This document shows, piece by piece, positions 37,473-46,359 of a DNA stretch of 64,000 bases. The DNA is from an uncultured Thermoguttaceae bacterium. GTDB taxonomy: Bacteria > Planctomycetota > Planctomycetia > Pirellulales > Thermoguttaceae. The position numbers were made by a program, and so were the translations under genes. Location of the stretch: the NCBI GenBank assembly GCA_938042245.1, contig CALIRO010000049.1:1-64000 (forward strand), given 5' to 3'. Numbering within the stretch: the stretch's first letter is position 1; the number at the start of each line of letters is the position of its first letter. A model generated the notes under the pieces. That model did no database searches and was not told where the DNA came from. It saw only the letters and a program-made list of their open reading frames with translations.

Positions 37473-39353
37473 ATGGACTATGTAAGAAAGATTCTCACCT
37501 TAGTGCGGAAGTATCACTTTTGGGCGTTGGCGGTCTTGGTGGTTGTGGTAGTGGGAGTGTTTTGGAGTTCTGCCAGTGCCCGACTCTCCGAGACCTACAA
37601 AAAACGGGAGTCGGAGATCAACCAAGACTTTGAGAATATGTATGCCCTGGCGGGCAAGCCCGATCCGATCAACGAGATGGTCCATTCGGCCATTCGGAAT
37701 GTGCATGAACAACTGCAGAAAAATGTGATGCGTGGGTGGCGGTATTTGTATGAGGAGCAGAAGAAAAACAACCCCCTGCCGGATGTGTTGGGTCCGCGGT
37801 TTATCCAGGAATGGGAAAAACGTGGTCCGAATGAAGAACTGCCTCCGGATATGTTGGAACATTATTGGAATTTTATTGAACGGTATTTTCCCCGGCTTTT
37901 GGAAAGGGCCAACATTCGACGGCCAAAAAATTGGGAGCGGATGGTGGGCGGGACGTTGGACCGAAGTTTGAGCGGCCTGACGGAAACAGGGGGAATCGCT
38001 CCCACTGGCCGCTCTCAAGAAATCGAATATGAAGGCATCGTCATCTGGGAAGACGCCAACTATAAACAGTTTTTGGCCCGCTTCCATTGGGACCGCCTGC
38101 CCAGTACTCAAAAGGTGCGTTTGGCTCAGGAAGACCTCTGGGTCTATGAAACGTTGCTGGGCATCATCAAAGAACTTAATAAAGACGCCACCAGCCATTA
38201 CAACGCCGTGGTCAAACGGATTTACGCCTTGGACATTGGCCAATATGCCACGAAGGCGTTTTACGAGGCTCGGGACGCCCTGGGGCTTCGTAGCTTAACC
38301 GGAATGCCAGGGGCAGGCGTAGGGGGGCCCGGGGGAATGCCTGGGGAACTGGGTCCGATGGCAGGCCCGCCCCAGCCCGAAGGAGTTCCTGGTGCGGTAG
38401 GGCCGGCCATGCCCGAAGGCCCTCCCCCAGGGATTCAAGGGCCAGCCATGCCCCCGGGAATGGTAGAGGGGCCTGGCATGACGCGTACGGTACCTGCTGG
38501 CGCCTCAGAACTGGATCAGCTCTATGCGTATCGATATGTGGATCAGAACGAGCAGCCTGTGCCGGTAGAAAATGGCGTGCCGAAACATCCCTTCTCCGAA
38601 TTCAAAATGATGCCCGTCCGGATGCGCCTGCTCATGGATCAGCGGAAGATTCCGGAGCTGCTGGTCTTATGCGCCAACTCGAAGATGCCGATTGAAATTC
38701 GCCAAGTGCGGATCAATCCCGGTCGATCGGCAAAAGTCAACTACAGTACAGGTCGTAGTGCTCCCGCTGCCGCTATGATGCCCGGCGCTGGCCCGATGAT
38801 GGAAGCAGGAGCTCCGCCGGGAGTTGGCGGTCCAGGGATGGGGCCGGGCGCTTCCGGGCTAGAAGGCCTCTGGACACCGCCCATTTCTGCCCCTACAGGA
38901 ACAGGCGCTGGTCTGGCCGGCCCTGGGACGGCAGAGAGCTTCTACCAGGGCCCGTATGATTTAGTAGTAGAAGTGTTGGGGATTATTTACATTTATGAAC
39001 CGCCGGATGAACGAAAGTTAGGTACCGGAGCGGCCCTCAGCCCAGCACCTGTCGGCGAAGTCCCTCCTTCGGAAGGGCCGACTCCGCCAGCATCCTCCTC
39101 TCCGGAGAAGCCGTCTGCTCCTGTACCGCCTGGTGGGCCTGGAGGAATAGGCACGCCAGGGCCGGAGGCCGCACCAACTACCCCTCCTGCGCCCCCCGGA
39201 CCTGCTACGCCCCCGGCCCCAGGGGCCACTACCCCACCAGCCAACAATCCGCCGCAAGCCCTGCCTCCTCTTGGGCCTGCCCAGCGGCATCCAGCGCCGG
39301 TTGCCCCGAAGATGCCCGCCACTCCACCAGCAAACCCGTTACCTCTCTGCTGA
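37473..39353 (+). CDS. Single-pass membrane protein of the pilM operon (PilN/PilO-position)
   Basis: A 626-residue protein not recognised by sequence. It has a short basic cytoplasmic head, one membrane helix (FWALAVLVVVVVGVFWSS, about residues 16-34), then a helical region. A Pro/Gly/Met linker at about 276-345 contains repeated PGxxGP and MPxG phrases, a second globular part follows, and the tail (about 525-626) is rich in Pro and Ala. Position after pilM and topology are those of PilN or PilO, inner-membrane proteins of the pilus alignment complex, but it is about three times longer than PilO. Its ATG at 37473 follows an AT-rich leader; no strong ribosome site was seen (GGAAGG lies 15 bases upstream). 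Confidence 0.75.
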   Translation: MDYVRKILTLVRKYHFWALAVLVVVVVGVFWSSASARLSETYKKRESEINQDFENMYALAGKPDPINEMVHSAIRNVHEQLQKNVMRGWRYLYEEQKKNNPLPDVLGPRFIQEWEKRGPNEELPPDMLEHYWNFIERYFPRLLERANIRRPKNWERMVGGTLDRSLSGLTETGGIAPTGRSQEIEYEGIVIWEDANYKQFLARFHWDRLPSTQKVRLAQEDLWVYETLLGIIKELNKDATSHYNAVVKRIYALDIGQYATKAFYEARDALGLRSLTGMPGAGVGGPGGMPGELGPMAGPPQPEGVPGAVGPAMPEGPPPGIQGPAMPPGMVEGPGMTRTVPAGASELDQLYAYRYVDQNEQPVPVENGVPKHPFSEFKMMPVRMRLLMDQRKIPELLVLCANSKMPIEIRQVRINPGRSAKVNYSTGRSAPAAAMMPGAGPMMEAGAPPGVGGPGMGPGASGLEGLWTPPISAPTGTGAGLAGPGTAESFYQGPYDLVVEVLGIIYIYEPPDERKLGTGAALSPAPVGEVPPSEGPTPPASSSPEKPSAPVPPGGPGGIGTPGPEAAPTTPPAPPGPATPPAPGATTPPANNPPQALPPLGPAQRHPAPVAPKMPATPPANPLPLC

Positions 39354-39377
39354 AACGGACTGCCAGGAGGCTAGACA

Positions 39378-41687
39378 ATGAAAATCCAATTCGACCCGAA
39401 AAAGCTCCAAGACGTTGCAGTCAACCATGGAGAAAAGATTCTATTTGGGTTCGTGGTGTTGGGATTTTTATGGTTTGCTCAATATACGTTTTTTCATACT
39501 AAAGGTCTTTCCAAAACGCCTCCGGAGTTGATGCGCTTGGTGGAGGATGTTCGGAAGCAGATTAACAGACCGCCCGAAAAACTTCCTGTACAACCCACCG
39601 ACTACGAGCAGATCATTAAAAAGACCATCGGCCGAATCGATCCGAAAGATTACACGCATCAGGTGTTATGGTGTCCGCCGATTTTTGATCCGTTGCCCAA
39701 GCGGGGGGAACCGCGGCTGCTGACGGTGCGGGATTTGCGGGGATCGGCCGGATGTGCCAAGGTTTATGTAGCGTCAGCGACGCCTACTGGGCCTGCCGTC
39801 TCCCCGGATGAAATGGGCCTGGCAGAAGGGGCGCCCCCTGCCGCCTCGATTTCCAGCATGGGAAGAGAAAACATGGAAGGGGAACGCTGGGTAGTCTTGA
39901 CCGGCTTGGTGCCTTATAAAGAACAGATCGAGGCCTATCGCGAGGCATTCCGAGCAGCCGCCCGAGAACTTACTATGGCCTCCGGCATGCAAGCCAGTCG
40001 GACTGGTCCGATGCCTGGCATTATGCCTGCACCCGATGCCGGGCTGATCGAAGGCGCCATGCCGGGGACGATGGGCCCGACTGCCCCTACTGGCACCGGC
40101 GCCGATATGCCAAGCTATATCCACTATCATGTCCAACGCGTCGAAGTCTCTAGCGAGGCCGACACCATTGAGGAGGCCCACTGGGAAGCCGGCACCATCA
40201 ACATCCGACAAGCTAAAGAAGAGGCTACCCGTCGCTGGGGAAGCACCGGCGCAGCATCTATCGCCGGTACCCAGCAAACGGAGATCGGCATTTCTCCGAT
40301 ATTTTGGGATCCTGCTTTGGATTTTCCGTTGCCTCGGTTTGCCGACGCTCGGGAATTGGACGAATCCTTCGCTCATCCCCCGGAAATCCCGCTGCTGAAA
40401 AAGAGGACCTGGCCGTTTGGCCCGGATGGCCGACCGATCCTGCTGTCTCCGGAGGCTTCGAGGGAAACGACGGAAATTACCCCCCCTACGGCTGACCAAA
40501 AAGCCACCGGCGCTAAACCTGCACCCAAAGATCTACCCGATCTCCCTAGCGGGATGCCCGGCATGGGACCGCCAGGGATGGGACCTATGCCGCCCGGAAT
40601 GCCGCCCGGCACGATGCAACCTGGCATGGAAGGGATAGCTCCTATGGGCACCATCCCTGGCCCTGCCGGTTCTTTTTATGGAACCATGCGAGTCCCAGAT
40701 CATAAACTCTTCCGTTTCATTGATCGCACGGTAGAGCCGGGAAAACGCTATCGCTATCGGGTCCGACTCTTGTTAGCCAATCCCAATTACAACCAACCGG
40801 CTCGTTTATTGGAACGGCCTGAGTTGGGCAAGGAATATTGGATTGCCACTCCTTGGTCCGAACCCAGTAATGTGGTGGAAGTACCGCGGGACGATCGGGT
40901 TCTGGTCTTGGGAGTAAAACCGTCACCCGGCTATCAGGCAGAACCTACCGCAAAAGTGGCCCTGGTGAAATGGATTCATCAAGAGGGGGAAATGGCGATG
41001 AAAGAAGAAGAACGGGTCCTCCGAGGCCAACTGCTAAACCTACTAAACCAAAAATGGCCGGAGGAAGACACACGCAAAACTTCCTCTCCTCCAAAATCCA
41101 CCGTCAAAGCTTCTACCAAACAACCCCTCGGACCAGGGCCAGGTATTGAAGATTATCAAGCGTTGATGGAAGCCGGGGCTCCGAAAAAGAAAACTCCTAC
41201 GGAAAAAGAGAAGGAAAAAACTCCGCCAACGCCGGAATGGCCGAGAATGGGGCCCCTGGGACCACAACCCAAAACGCCATTGCACATCGATTACCTGACC
41301 GAATGCCTGGTGGTCGATCTTCGGGGCGGGTATCGGATCGACTTGCGAGGTCTAGGTCGGCCTCCTCATACCGATCCAAATTATAATGCCCCGGGTGAAA
41401 TCCTCCTGCTGGATCCCGAAGGATATCTATATGTACAAAACGAGCTGGAGGATGCGGCGAACTACAAAAAAATTCTTCAACTCCAGGCCCCCAAATATGA
41501 TGAACGATTTGGCCCTGGTTGGCTGGGCATCCAGCCTAGTATGTTAGAAGGAATGCCGCCGCCCGGTGGGGTACCGGGTGAACTGGCCCCAGGCGAAATA
41601 GGCCGGCCAAAATCCAAACCTAAATCTTCCTCCCGACCGGAACTGCGCACAGCTCCTCCCCAACCTACCTATCCACCCAGAGGGTAA
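39378..41687 (+). CDS. Large single-pass membrane protein of the pilM operon
   Basis: A 769-residue protein of unknown family. It has a basic N-terminus, a membrane helix (ILFGFVVLGFLWFAQYTFF, about residues 21-40) and a long periplasmic region. A Met/Pro/Gly-rich linker at about 391-434 is made of repeated GMPGMGPPGMGPMPPG-like phrases. Near 448-500 a fibronectin-like stretch appears (KLFRFIDRTVEPGKRYRYRV ... ARLLERPELG). The start, 25 bases after the preceding stop with AGGAGG just upstream, implies tight operon coupling. It may take the PilO/PilP role in a planctomycete-specific assembly complex; this is inferred only from gene order and topology. Confidence 0.75.
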   Translation: MKIQFDPKKLQDVAVNHGEKILFGFVVLGFLWFAQYTFFHTKGLSKTPPELMRLVEDVRKQINRPPEKLPVQPTDYEQIIKKTIGRIDPKDYTHQVLWCPPIFDPLPKRGEPRLLTVRDLRGSAGCAKVYVASATPTGPAVSPDEMGLAEGAPPAASISSMGRENMEGERWVVLTGLVPYKEQIEAYREAFRAAARELTMASGMQASRTGPMPGIMPAPDAGLIEGAMPGTMGPTAPTGTGADMPSYIHYHVQRVEVSSEADTIEEAHWEAGTINIRQAKEEATRRWGSTGAASIAGTQQTEIGISPIFWDPALDFPLPRFADARELDESFAHPPEIPLLKKRTWPFGPDGRPILLSPEASRETTEITPPTADQKATGAKPAPKDLPDLPSGMPGMGPPGMGPMPPGMPPGTMQPGMEGIAPMGTIPGPAGSFYGTMRVPDHKLFRFIDRTVEPGKRYRYRVRLLLANPNYNQPARLLERPELGKEYWIATPWSEPSNVVEVPRDDRVLVLGVKPSPGYQAEPTAKVALVKWIHQEGEMAMKEEERVLRGQLLNLLNQKWPEEDTRKTSSPPKSTVKASTKQPLGPGPGIEDYQALMEAGAPKKKTPTEKEKEKTPPTPEWPRMGPLGPQPKTPLHIDYLTECLVVDLRGGYRIDLRGLGRPPHTDPNYNAPGEILLLDPEGYLYVQNELEDAANYKKILQLQAPKYDERFGPGWLGIQPSMLEGMPPPGGVPGELAPGEIGRPKSKPKSSSRPELRTAPPQPTYPPRG

Positions 41688-41789
41688 ACAGCACTCTCTT
41701 GACTAGGGATGGTGTTGGTCTCTCCCAGCGCCGGCGGTACGCCTCCGCTGCATACGCACATCCTTTTTGTTACCATGTTGGGAATACTT

Positions 41790-42225
41790 CAGCCCCAATG
41801 ATGAAGGCATTCCAGCCAAAGCAGGAATCCAGTTTTTTGGCTAGTGGAGCTGTTCTGGACTGCCTTTTGCCGGGCAATGACACCCAAAGGTCGTCCTCGG
41901 ATGAACCAAGGCAGGTTCTTCCTTCGCCTAGTGTGACAAAACTAAAAAAGAAGGCGAACTTCTATAGGAAGAATTCCGTAACGGATATAACCTGCAGGAG
42001 GGGAAGTCCCTGCCGGAGCACGTTTGCCGCTAGTTTGGGTGGTATTAAGTACCCAAAAATGTGGCATTTTAATCGAAGGATGCAACTCGTCATTCCTGCG
42101 AAACCAGCAGTCCAGTGTTTTCGATGGATTTCTTGGTCTGTGGACTGCCGTTTCCCTGGGAATGACACTCGGGGGCATCCTCCTAAAAAACTAGAACCTT
42201 CTTTCCTCGGCTGAAATGTTCCGAA
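41790..42225. repeat. Degraded dispersed repeats, including 57-bp copy at 42166-42222
   Basis: This is part of a 981-base gene-free gap. There are type A-like halves at about 41806-41830 (GGCATTCCAGCC-AAAGCAGG), 41868-41882 (GCCGGGCAATGACAC) and 42089-42112 (GTCATTCCTGCG-AAACCAGCAG). At 42166-42222 there is a reverse-oriented copy of the unit found at 28374-28431 (CACTCGGGGGC ... CTCGGCTGAAATGTTCC). Confidence 0.62.
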
Positions 42226-42429
42226 GTACTTTAGTTTCTTGATTTTTTTAGTATTCTTTGTGTGTCCTTGGTGTGAGACTTTTAGCTCCTTGGGTGTCTC
42301 CGGACAGGAAGTCATTGGAGGCGGCGTTTTGAGAAAATCCTATTTCATTCCGGTGAAGTGTTCCCTTTGGCTACTACCTTTGTTGGGGGGGTTGTCTTCC
42401 TGCCAAGGTTTCTCGGCCTTGGGTTGCAA

Positions 42430-42620
42430 AAACTGTACCATTTCAGCCGAATGGCGTAACCTGTCCTTTCTGCGCAGGCAGGGATGCAGGTTTTTTTCTG
42501 TGTGGCTTTTCTGGTTTCCCTCTTATGCGGCAACAAGCCTGGCTTGCCGCTTTCGGGGCAGGGACAACCTAGGCGCTTCCTGGGGAAAGGCAGGGGATTT
42601 TTCGTTCGGCTGAACTGTTA
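42430..42620. repeat. CATTTCAGCCGAATG repeat motifs flanking a decayed segment
   Basis: CCATTTCAGCCGAATGG, a near-palindrome, at 42438-42454 and the related reverse form TTCGTTCGGCTGAACTG at 42601-42617 bracket about 150 bases containing CTGCGCAGGCAGGGATGCAGG, a worn type A end. No gene was recognised. The arrangement resembles a small non-autonomous element with inverted ends. Confidence 0.5.
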
Positions 42621-42668
42621 CCAAAAACCTTACGGAACTTTTCCTTGGTTTGGTGGTGCCAACTGGCC

Positions 42669-43370
42669 ATGGTGCTTCAACTGAAAGATGTGAAGAAGTC
42701 GTTTACCGAGCCGGACGGTTCGCCTCTGCCTATTTTGGACATTCCTTGGTTTGAATTAGGCCCAGGCGAGCAGATGGTTTTAGTTGGGCCGAGCGGCTGC
42801 GGGAAAACGACGCTTTTGCATGTCATCGCCGGCATTAGCCGACCGGATAGTGGACATGTGAAGGTCAACGGCTGGGACATTACCCTAATGAGCGAGGCGG
42901 AGGTAGATCGGTTTCGGGCGGAAACGATCGGCTATGTGTTTCAGACCTTTAATCTTCTACCCGGTTTTACCGCCTTGGAGAACGTGATGTTAGGGATGCG
43001 GTTTGGCCGGGGAAGGGTGGATCGCAGCCGGGCGAAGTATCTTTTGGAACGGGTTGGGCTAGGGCATCGGCTGCACCACAAGCCGACGGCTCTTTCGGTG
43101 GGCGAACAGCAGCGGGTTTCGGTGGCCAGGGCGTTGGCCAATCGCCCAAAACTGATCCTGGCCGACGAACCAACCGCCAACGTCGATGCCGGCCATCAAC
43201 AGCAAATCGTCGATCTATTACGCCAAACCTGTCAGGAAGAACAGGTGGCCCTACTGATTGTAACTCATAATATGGAGGTAGCCCGGCAGTTTCCTCGGGT
43301 GGATCGGCTGGAGGATTTCAATCTGGTGCTGAAAAAGCCCATTAGTTCCCCACAGCCTCCACCAGAGTAA
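42669..43370 (+). CDS. ABC transporter ATP-binding protein (LolD/MacB-like)
   Basis: A 233-residue ATPase. Walker A is GPSGCGKTT, the Q-loop is in GYVFQTFNLLPGFTALENV, the signature is LSVGEQQRVSVARAL (LSxGE in place of LSGGQ), Walker B is LILADEPTANVD, and the switch His is in IVTHNMEVA. Its length and FQTFNLLPGFTALENV wording place it with the LolD/MacB/FtsE group that serves FtsX-type permeases rather than importers. It pairs with the permease at 43786-45216. The frame opens at 42645, but ATG 42669 begins the domain directly. No clear ribosome site was seen. Confidence 0.9.
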   Translation: MVLQLKDVKKSFTEPDGSPLPILDIPWFELGPGEQMVLVGPSGCGKTTLLHVIAGISRPDSGHVKVNGWDITLMSEAEVDRFRAETIGYVFQTFNLLPGFTALENVMLGMRFGRGRVDRSRAKYLLERVGLGHRLHHKPTALSVGEQQRVSVARALANRPKLILADEPTANVDAGHQQQIVDLLRQTCQEEQVALLIVTHNMEVARQFPRVDRLEDFNLVLKKPISSPQPPPE

Positions 43371-43410
43371 TAAGACCAGTCCCATAAGGTGTATCTGAGG
43401 TTGCACAGAA

Positions 43411-43513
43411 TGCTGATCGGAAAAGCCAATTCCTTTTTCGGGACGGGGCGGCCAAGGGCCTTGTGGAAGGCTTCGGGGATGCTGATCGGATAAAAAGCCA
43501 CTTTCTTTTTCGT
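43411..43513 (+). repeat. Imperfect direct repeat between ABC ATPase and permease genes
   Basis: TGCTGATCGG-A-AAAAGCCA...TTCTTTTTCG occurs twice, at 43411-43441 and 43480-43513, 69 bases apart. It lies in a 415-base gap that splits genes expected to be co-transcribed. The rest of the gap shows nothing recognisable. Confidence 0.6.
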
Positions 43514-43785
43514 GGTCCGCTCAACTCCACTTTTGCCATTTTCCCTAACTTCCTTTGTTTGCCCTAGTTACGTAGAAACCTCCCATTGCCCGTATAATTT
43601 TCTAAGTCCAATGTTTCCAACTAGTTAGGAGAATGTTTGTACCGACCTAGGCAATTGCCTCTGGAGGGGGCACTCAAAAATGGCAAATGTCGAGTTCAGG
43701 GAGGCTTTCTCCTAAGTTGTATTTTTAAGTTGTATTTTCGGTGGATGGGGAAAGCAGACCCAGGTAAACCGAGGGGAAAACGCCG

Positions 43786-45216
43786 ATGAGTCTGTGGTTT
43801 ATTGCTTGGCGGAATATTCAGCAGCGGTCGTTGGCTTCCACGCTAACGGCCCTTTCGATGGCCCTAGGAGTGGCTTTGGTGGCGGCCGTTTTGGTCATCC
43901 ATGGGGTGATTGAGCGGAGTTTTCGCCGGGGGGCGCAAGGCTATGACCTGGTGGTAGGCCCCAAAGGCAGCCCCATGCAACTGGTGCTTAATACGGTGTA
44001 TTATCTGGGCGATCCGGTCGGAAAGCTCCCTTATACGCATTACATGGAGCTTATTTCGCATCGGTTCCAATTACCGGATGGTCGAGTGGCCCCTCCGTTT
44101 GCCAAGTGTATTCCGGTCTGCATGGGCGGTAGCTATTTGGGATTTCCCCTGGTGGCCACCACGCCGGAGTTTTTTGAGCTTTCATTCCTGGAGGGTCAGC
44201 ATTATGAGTTTACCCAGCATGGCGGCCAGGGACGAAATATGGAGATCGGCAATTTTTGGGAGGCGGTGGTCGGACCGGCTGTGGCCAAAGCCGCCAACTT
44301 GAAAATCGGCGACCAATTTCAACCCGAGCACACCACTGGGCTGGACGAAGAAGAATGTCCGGAAGAGCATCATCCATTTACGGTGGTGGGGATTTTTGCC
44401 CCTACCGGTACTCCCAATGACCGGGCCATCTTCGTCAATATCGAAGGTTTCTGGCGGATGCACGAACACCACTCGGAGAGTTCCCCATCTTCGAGCGAAG
44501 CCCAAACCCCGGGCAGTTCTTCCAGCTCCTCCGCCAAGGCAAACCTTCAGCCAAAGCCTGGCCAACCCCGGCCCGACTCTTCCGCATCCCAAAGCCAACC
44601 CTTAGCCCACGGTTCACCTGAGCAAACCAACCTGAAGCCTTCCGAGCGGTTTATCTCGGCGGTGCTGATTCGTCTGGACGAATCGGACCCTACGTTGAAT
44701 GTGGCGCTGCCCCGGCTGATCGAAGACTATCGAATCGGCGGCGTCCAAGTGTTCCAGGCGGTGCATCCTTCGGTCGAAGTGGCAAAACTCCTAGAGGGCA
44801 TTATCGGCAATGTCCAGTTGGTGCTTCTGATCCTAGCCGTTTTAGTGGTCGTGGTGGCAGGCGTAGGAATCCTGGTGAGCATCTATAATTCCATGAACGA
44901 ACGCAAACGCGACATCGCCATCATGCGCGCTCTCGGCGCAAGCCGACTAACCGTCATGATGGTCATCCTATTAGAGTCGATCCTGCTTTCTTTAGGCGGC
45001 GGAGCCGTCGGAGTGCTCTTTTCCCATGGGCTCATTGGAATTTTAGGCCCTATCATTACCGAACATACCGGCGTGCAGATCAGTGCCCTACACTTTCAGA
45101 TGAGCGAACTGGTGTTGATTCCTGGCCTAGTAATTCTGGCCTCCATTGTGGGATATTTGCCAGCGGTGGCGGCCTACCGGACCGATGTGGCCAAAGCACT
45201 GGCCGCCTCCCCGTAA
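43786..45216 (+). CDS. ABC transporter permease, FtsX/MacB type
   Basis: A 476-residue permease. One helix near the N-terminus (residues about 17-40, STLTALSMALGVALVAAVLV) is followed by a periplasmic MacB-like core domain. A low-complexity Ser/Pro/Gln segment lies at about 228-282. Three C-terminal helices (VQLVLLILAVLVVVVAGVGI, TVMMVILLESILLSLGGGAVG, ELVLIPGLVILASIVGYLP) carry the FtsX signature SIYNSMNERKRDIAIMRALGA. FtsX-type permeases do not necessarily transport solutes; they move lipoproteins, export molecules, or transmit force. It works with the upstream ATPase and is followed closely by a DUF3299-like protein, which suggests a metal- or envelope-related role (inference). Start: ATG 43786 after GAGGGG. 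Confidence 0.9.
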   Translation: MSLWFIAWRNIQQRSLASTLTALSMALGVALVAAVLVIHGVIERSFRRGAQGYDLVVGPKGSPMQLVLNTVYYLGDPVGKLPYTHYMELISHRFQLPDGRVAPPFAKCIPVCMGGSYLGFPLVATTPEFFELSFLEGQHYEFTQHGGQGRNMEIGNFWEAVVGPAVAKAANLKIGDQFQPEHTTGLDEEECPEEHHPFTVVGIFAPTGTPNDRAIFVNIEGFWRMHEHHSESSPSSSEAQTPGSSSSSSAKANLQPKPGQPRPDSSASQSQPLAHGSPEQTNLKPSERFISAVLIRLDESDPTLNVALPRLIEDYRIGGVQVFQAVHPSVEVAKLLEGIIGNVQLVLLILAVLVVVVAGVGILVSIYNSMNERKRDIAIMRALGASRLTVMMVILLESILLSLGGGAVGVLFSHGLIGILGPIITEHTGVQISALHFQMSELVLIPGLVILASIVGYLPAVAAYRTDVAKALAASP

Positions 45217-45277
45217 AAGCGCCTTTTGCTCCAGAAGATCTCCCCCGGCTGAGGCATCTTATATGCAGGAAACTCCG

Positions 45278-45958
45278 ATGGCGACATTTCCTACGGAACA
45301 AGCTGGTTATTTATCTTCAGAAGCCGAATCGGCGCCCCTGCCCTATCGCCGTGTCTCCGCCTTGGCAGTAGGGAGCCTAGTTTGTGGTGGTTTGTCGTGG
45401 CTGGGGGCCTATTTTGAATGGCTCTTGGTGCTACCACTTGTGGGCATCGGGCTGGGTTTGGCGGCGCTAACCCACATTGACCGGTTTCCCGATGAACTGA
45501 CCGGCAGCACCGTGGCCAAGGTAGGTATTGGGCTTTGTGCGATTTTGGGGGTGATTGGTTTCGGGTGGCATGGATATCTTTATTTTGCGGCCGCTCCGCC
45601 CGGCTATTACCTGATCAGCTACGACATGCTTAAGCCGTTGCCAGGAGCGGCGCCGGATGATCCTCCGCCCTCGGCCAAAGCACTGGAAGGCAAGCGCGTA
45701 TTTATTAAAGGATATATGTACCCCGGCCGACAGACCATTGGCATCGAACGGTTCACCTTAGTACCCTCGCTCACCCATTGCCAATTCTGTATGCCCCAGC
45801 TGAAACCAAGCGAACTGATCGACGTCAAACTGGTTCATGGTCTGAAAGCGCGCTTTACCAACCGGCGTCGCGGGGTAGGTGGCATTTTCCATATCCGCTC
45901 GCCTGAAGATAAAGAACCTGGCCTACTTTACCAAATCCAAGCCGATTATCTGAAATAG
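45278..45958 (+). CDS. Two-helix membrane protein with DUF3299-like domain
   Basis: About 226 residues. Two or three N-terminal helices (ALAVGSLVCGGLSWLGAYF, LLVLPLVGIGLGLAALTHI, GIGLCAILGVIGFGWHGYL) resemble DUF4190. The soluble C-terminal part, LEGKRVFIKGYMYPGRQT, then FTLVPSLTHCQFCMP, resembles DUF3299. That domain is often found beside an ABC ATPase and an FtsX-type permease. The CQFC pair could bind metal. ATG 45278 was chosen because AGGAA precedes it at a suitable distance; ATG 45263 is also possible. It lies 61 bases after the permease gene and is probably in the same transcript. Confidence 0.75.
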   Translation: MATFPTEQAGYLSSEAESAPLPYRRVSALAVGSLVCGGLSWLGAYFEWLLVLPLVGIGLGLAALTHIDRFPDELTGSTVAKVGIGLCAILGVIGFGWHGYLYFAAAPPGYYLISYDMLKPLPGAAPDDPPPSAKALEGKRVFIKGYMYPGRQTIGIERFTLVPSLTHCQFCMPQLKPSELIDVKLVHGLKARFTNRRRGVGGIFHIRSPEDKEPGLLYQIQADYLK

Positions 45959-46359
45959 CCCCCCTAAAAGGAATATATTCATCACCCAAAAGAAGGAATC
46001 CCCTGCAGGAAATCTTTAGCTCCACAACTTTTTGGAATAAGAAGGATTTACTTCCTGTTACTTAGCGGATTCCCCACATTTTGAGGGATGCGGGTGTGAG
46101 AGAAGGGTGGGGAAAATCTAAAAATTACTTAAGTTCTCTATTTTTTCTATTTTAAACCTTCTGTTGGGATTCCAGTGAGTTTGGGCAAGCAGTTCAGTTC
46201 GCAAAAGGGAGGAAAAAGGATATATTTTATCGAATGCGTTTGAAAAAGTCCGCGGGCCAAGCAGATGTTCGGGAGCCGCCAAGCTGCCGAAGGCTAAAAA
46301 GGCCAGATTTATTGCATGCTCTAACCCCAAGAAAAGTTGGATTTCTTTAAGGGACGGCA
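45959..46359. other. 401-base intergenic region, no gene seen
   Basis: This AT-rich gap precedes the PSP1/RicT-like gene and should contain its promoter. TATTTTTTCTATTTTAAACC near 46139 and GGATATATTTTATCG near 46218 are AT-rich patches, but no consensus promoter pair was identified. There is no sign of a structured RNA that I can support. Confidence 0.4.

Noticed and set aside
45959..46359. Structured RNA or riboswitch before the RicT-like gene
   Set aside because: No conserved riboswitch motif or convincing stem pattern could be identified by eye.
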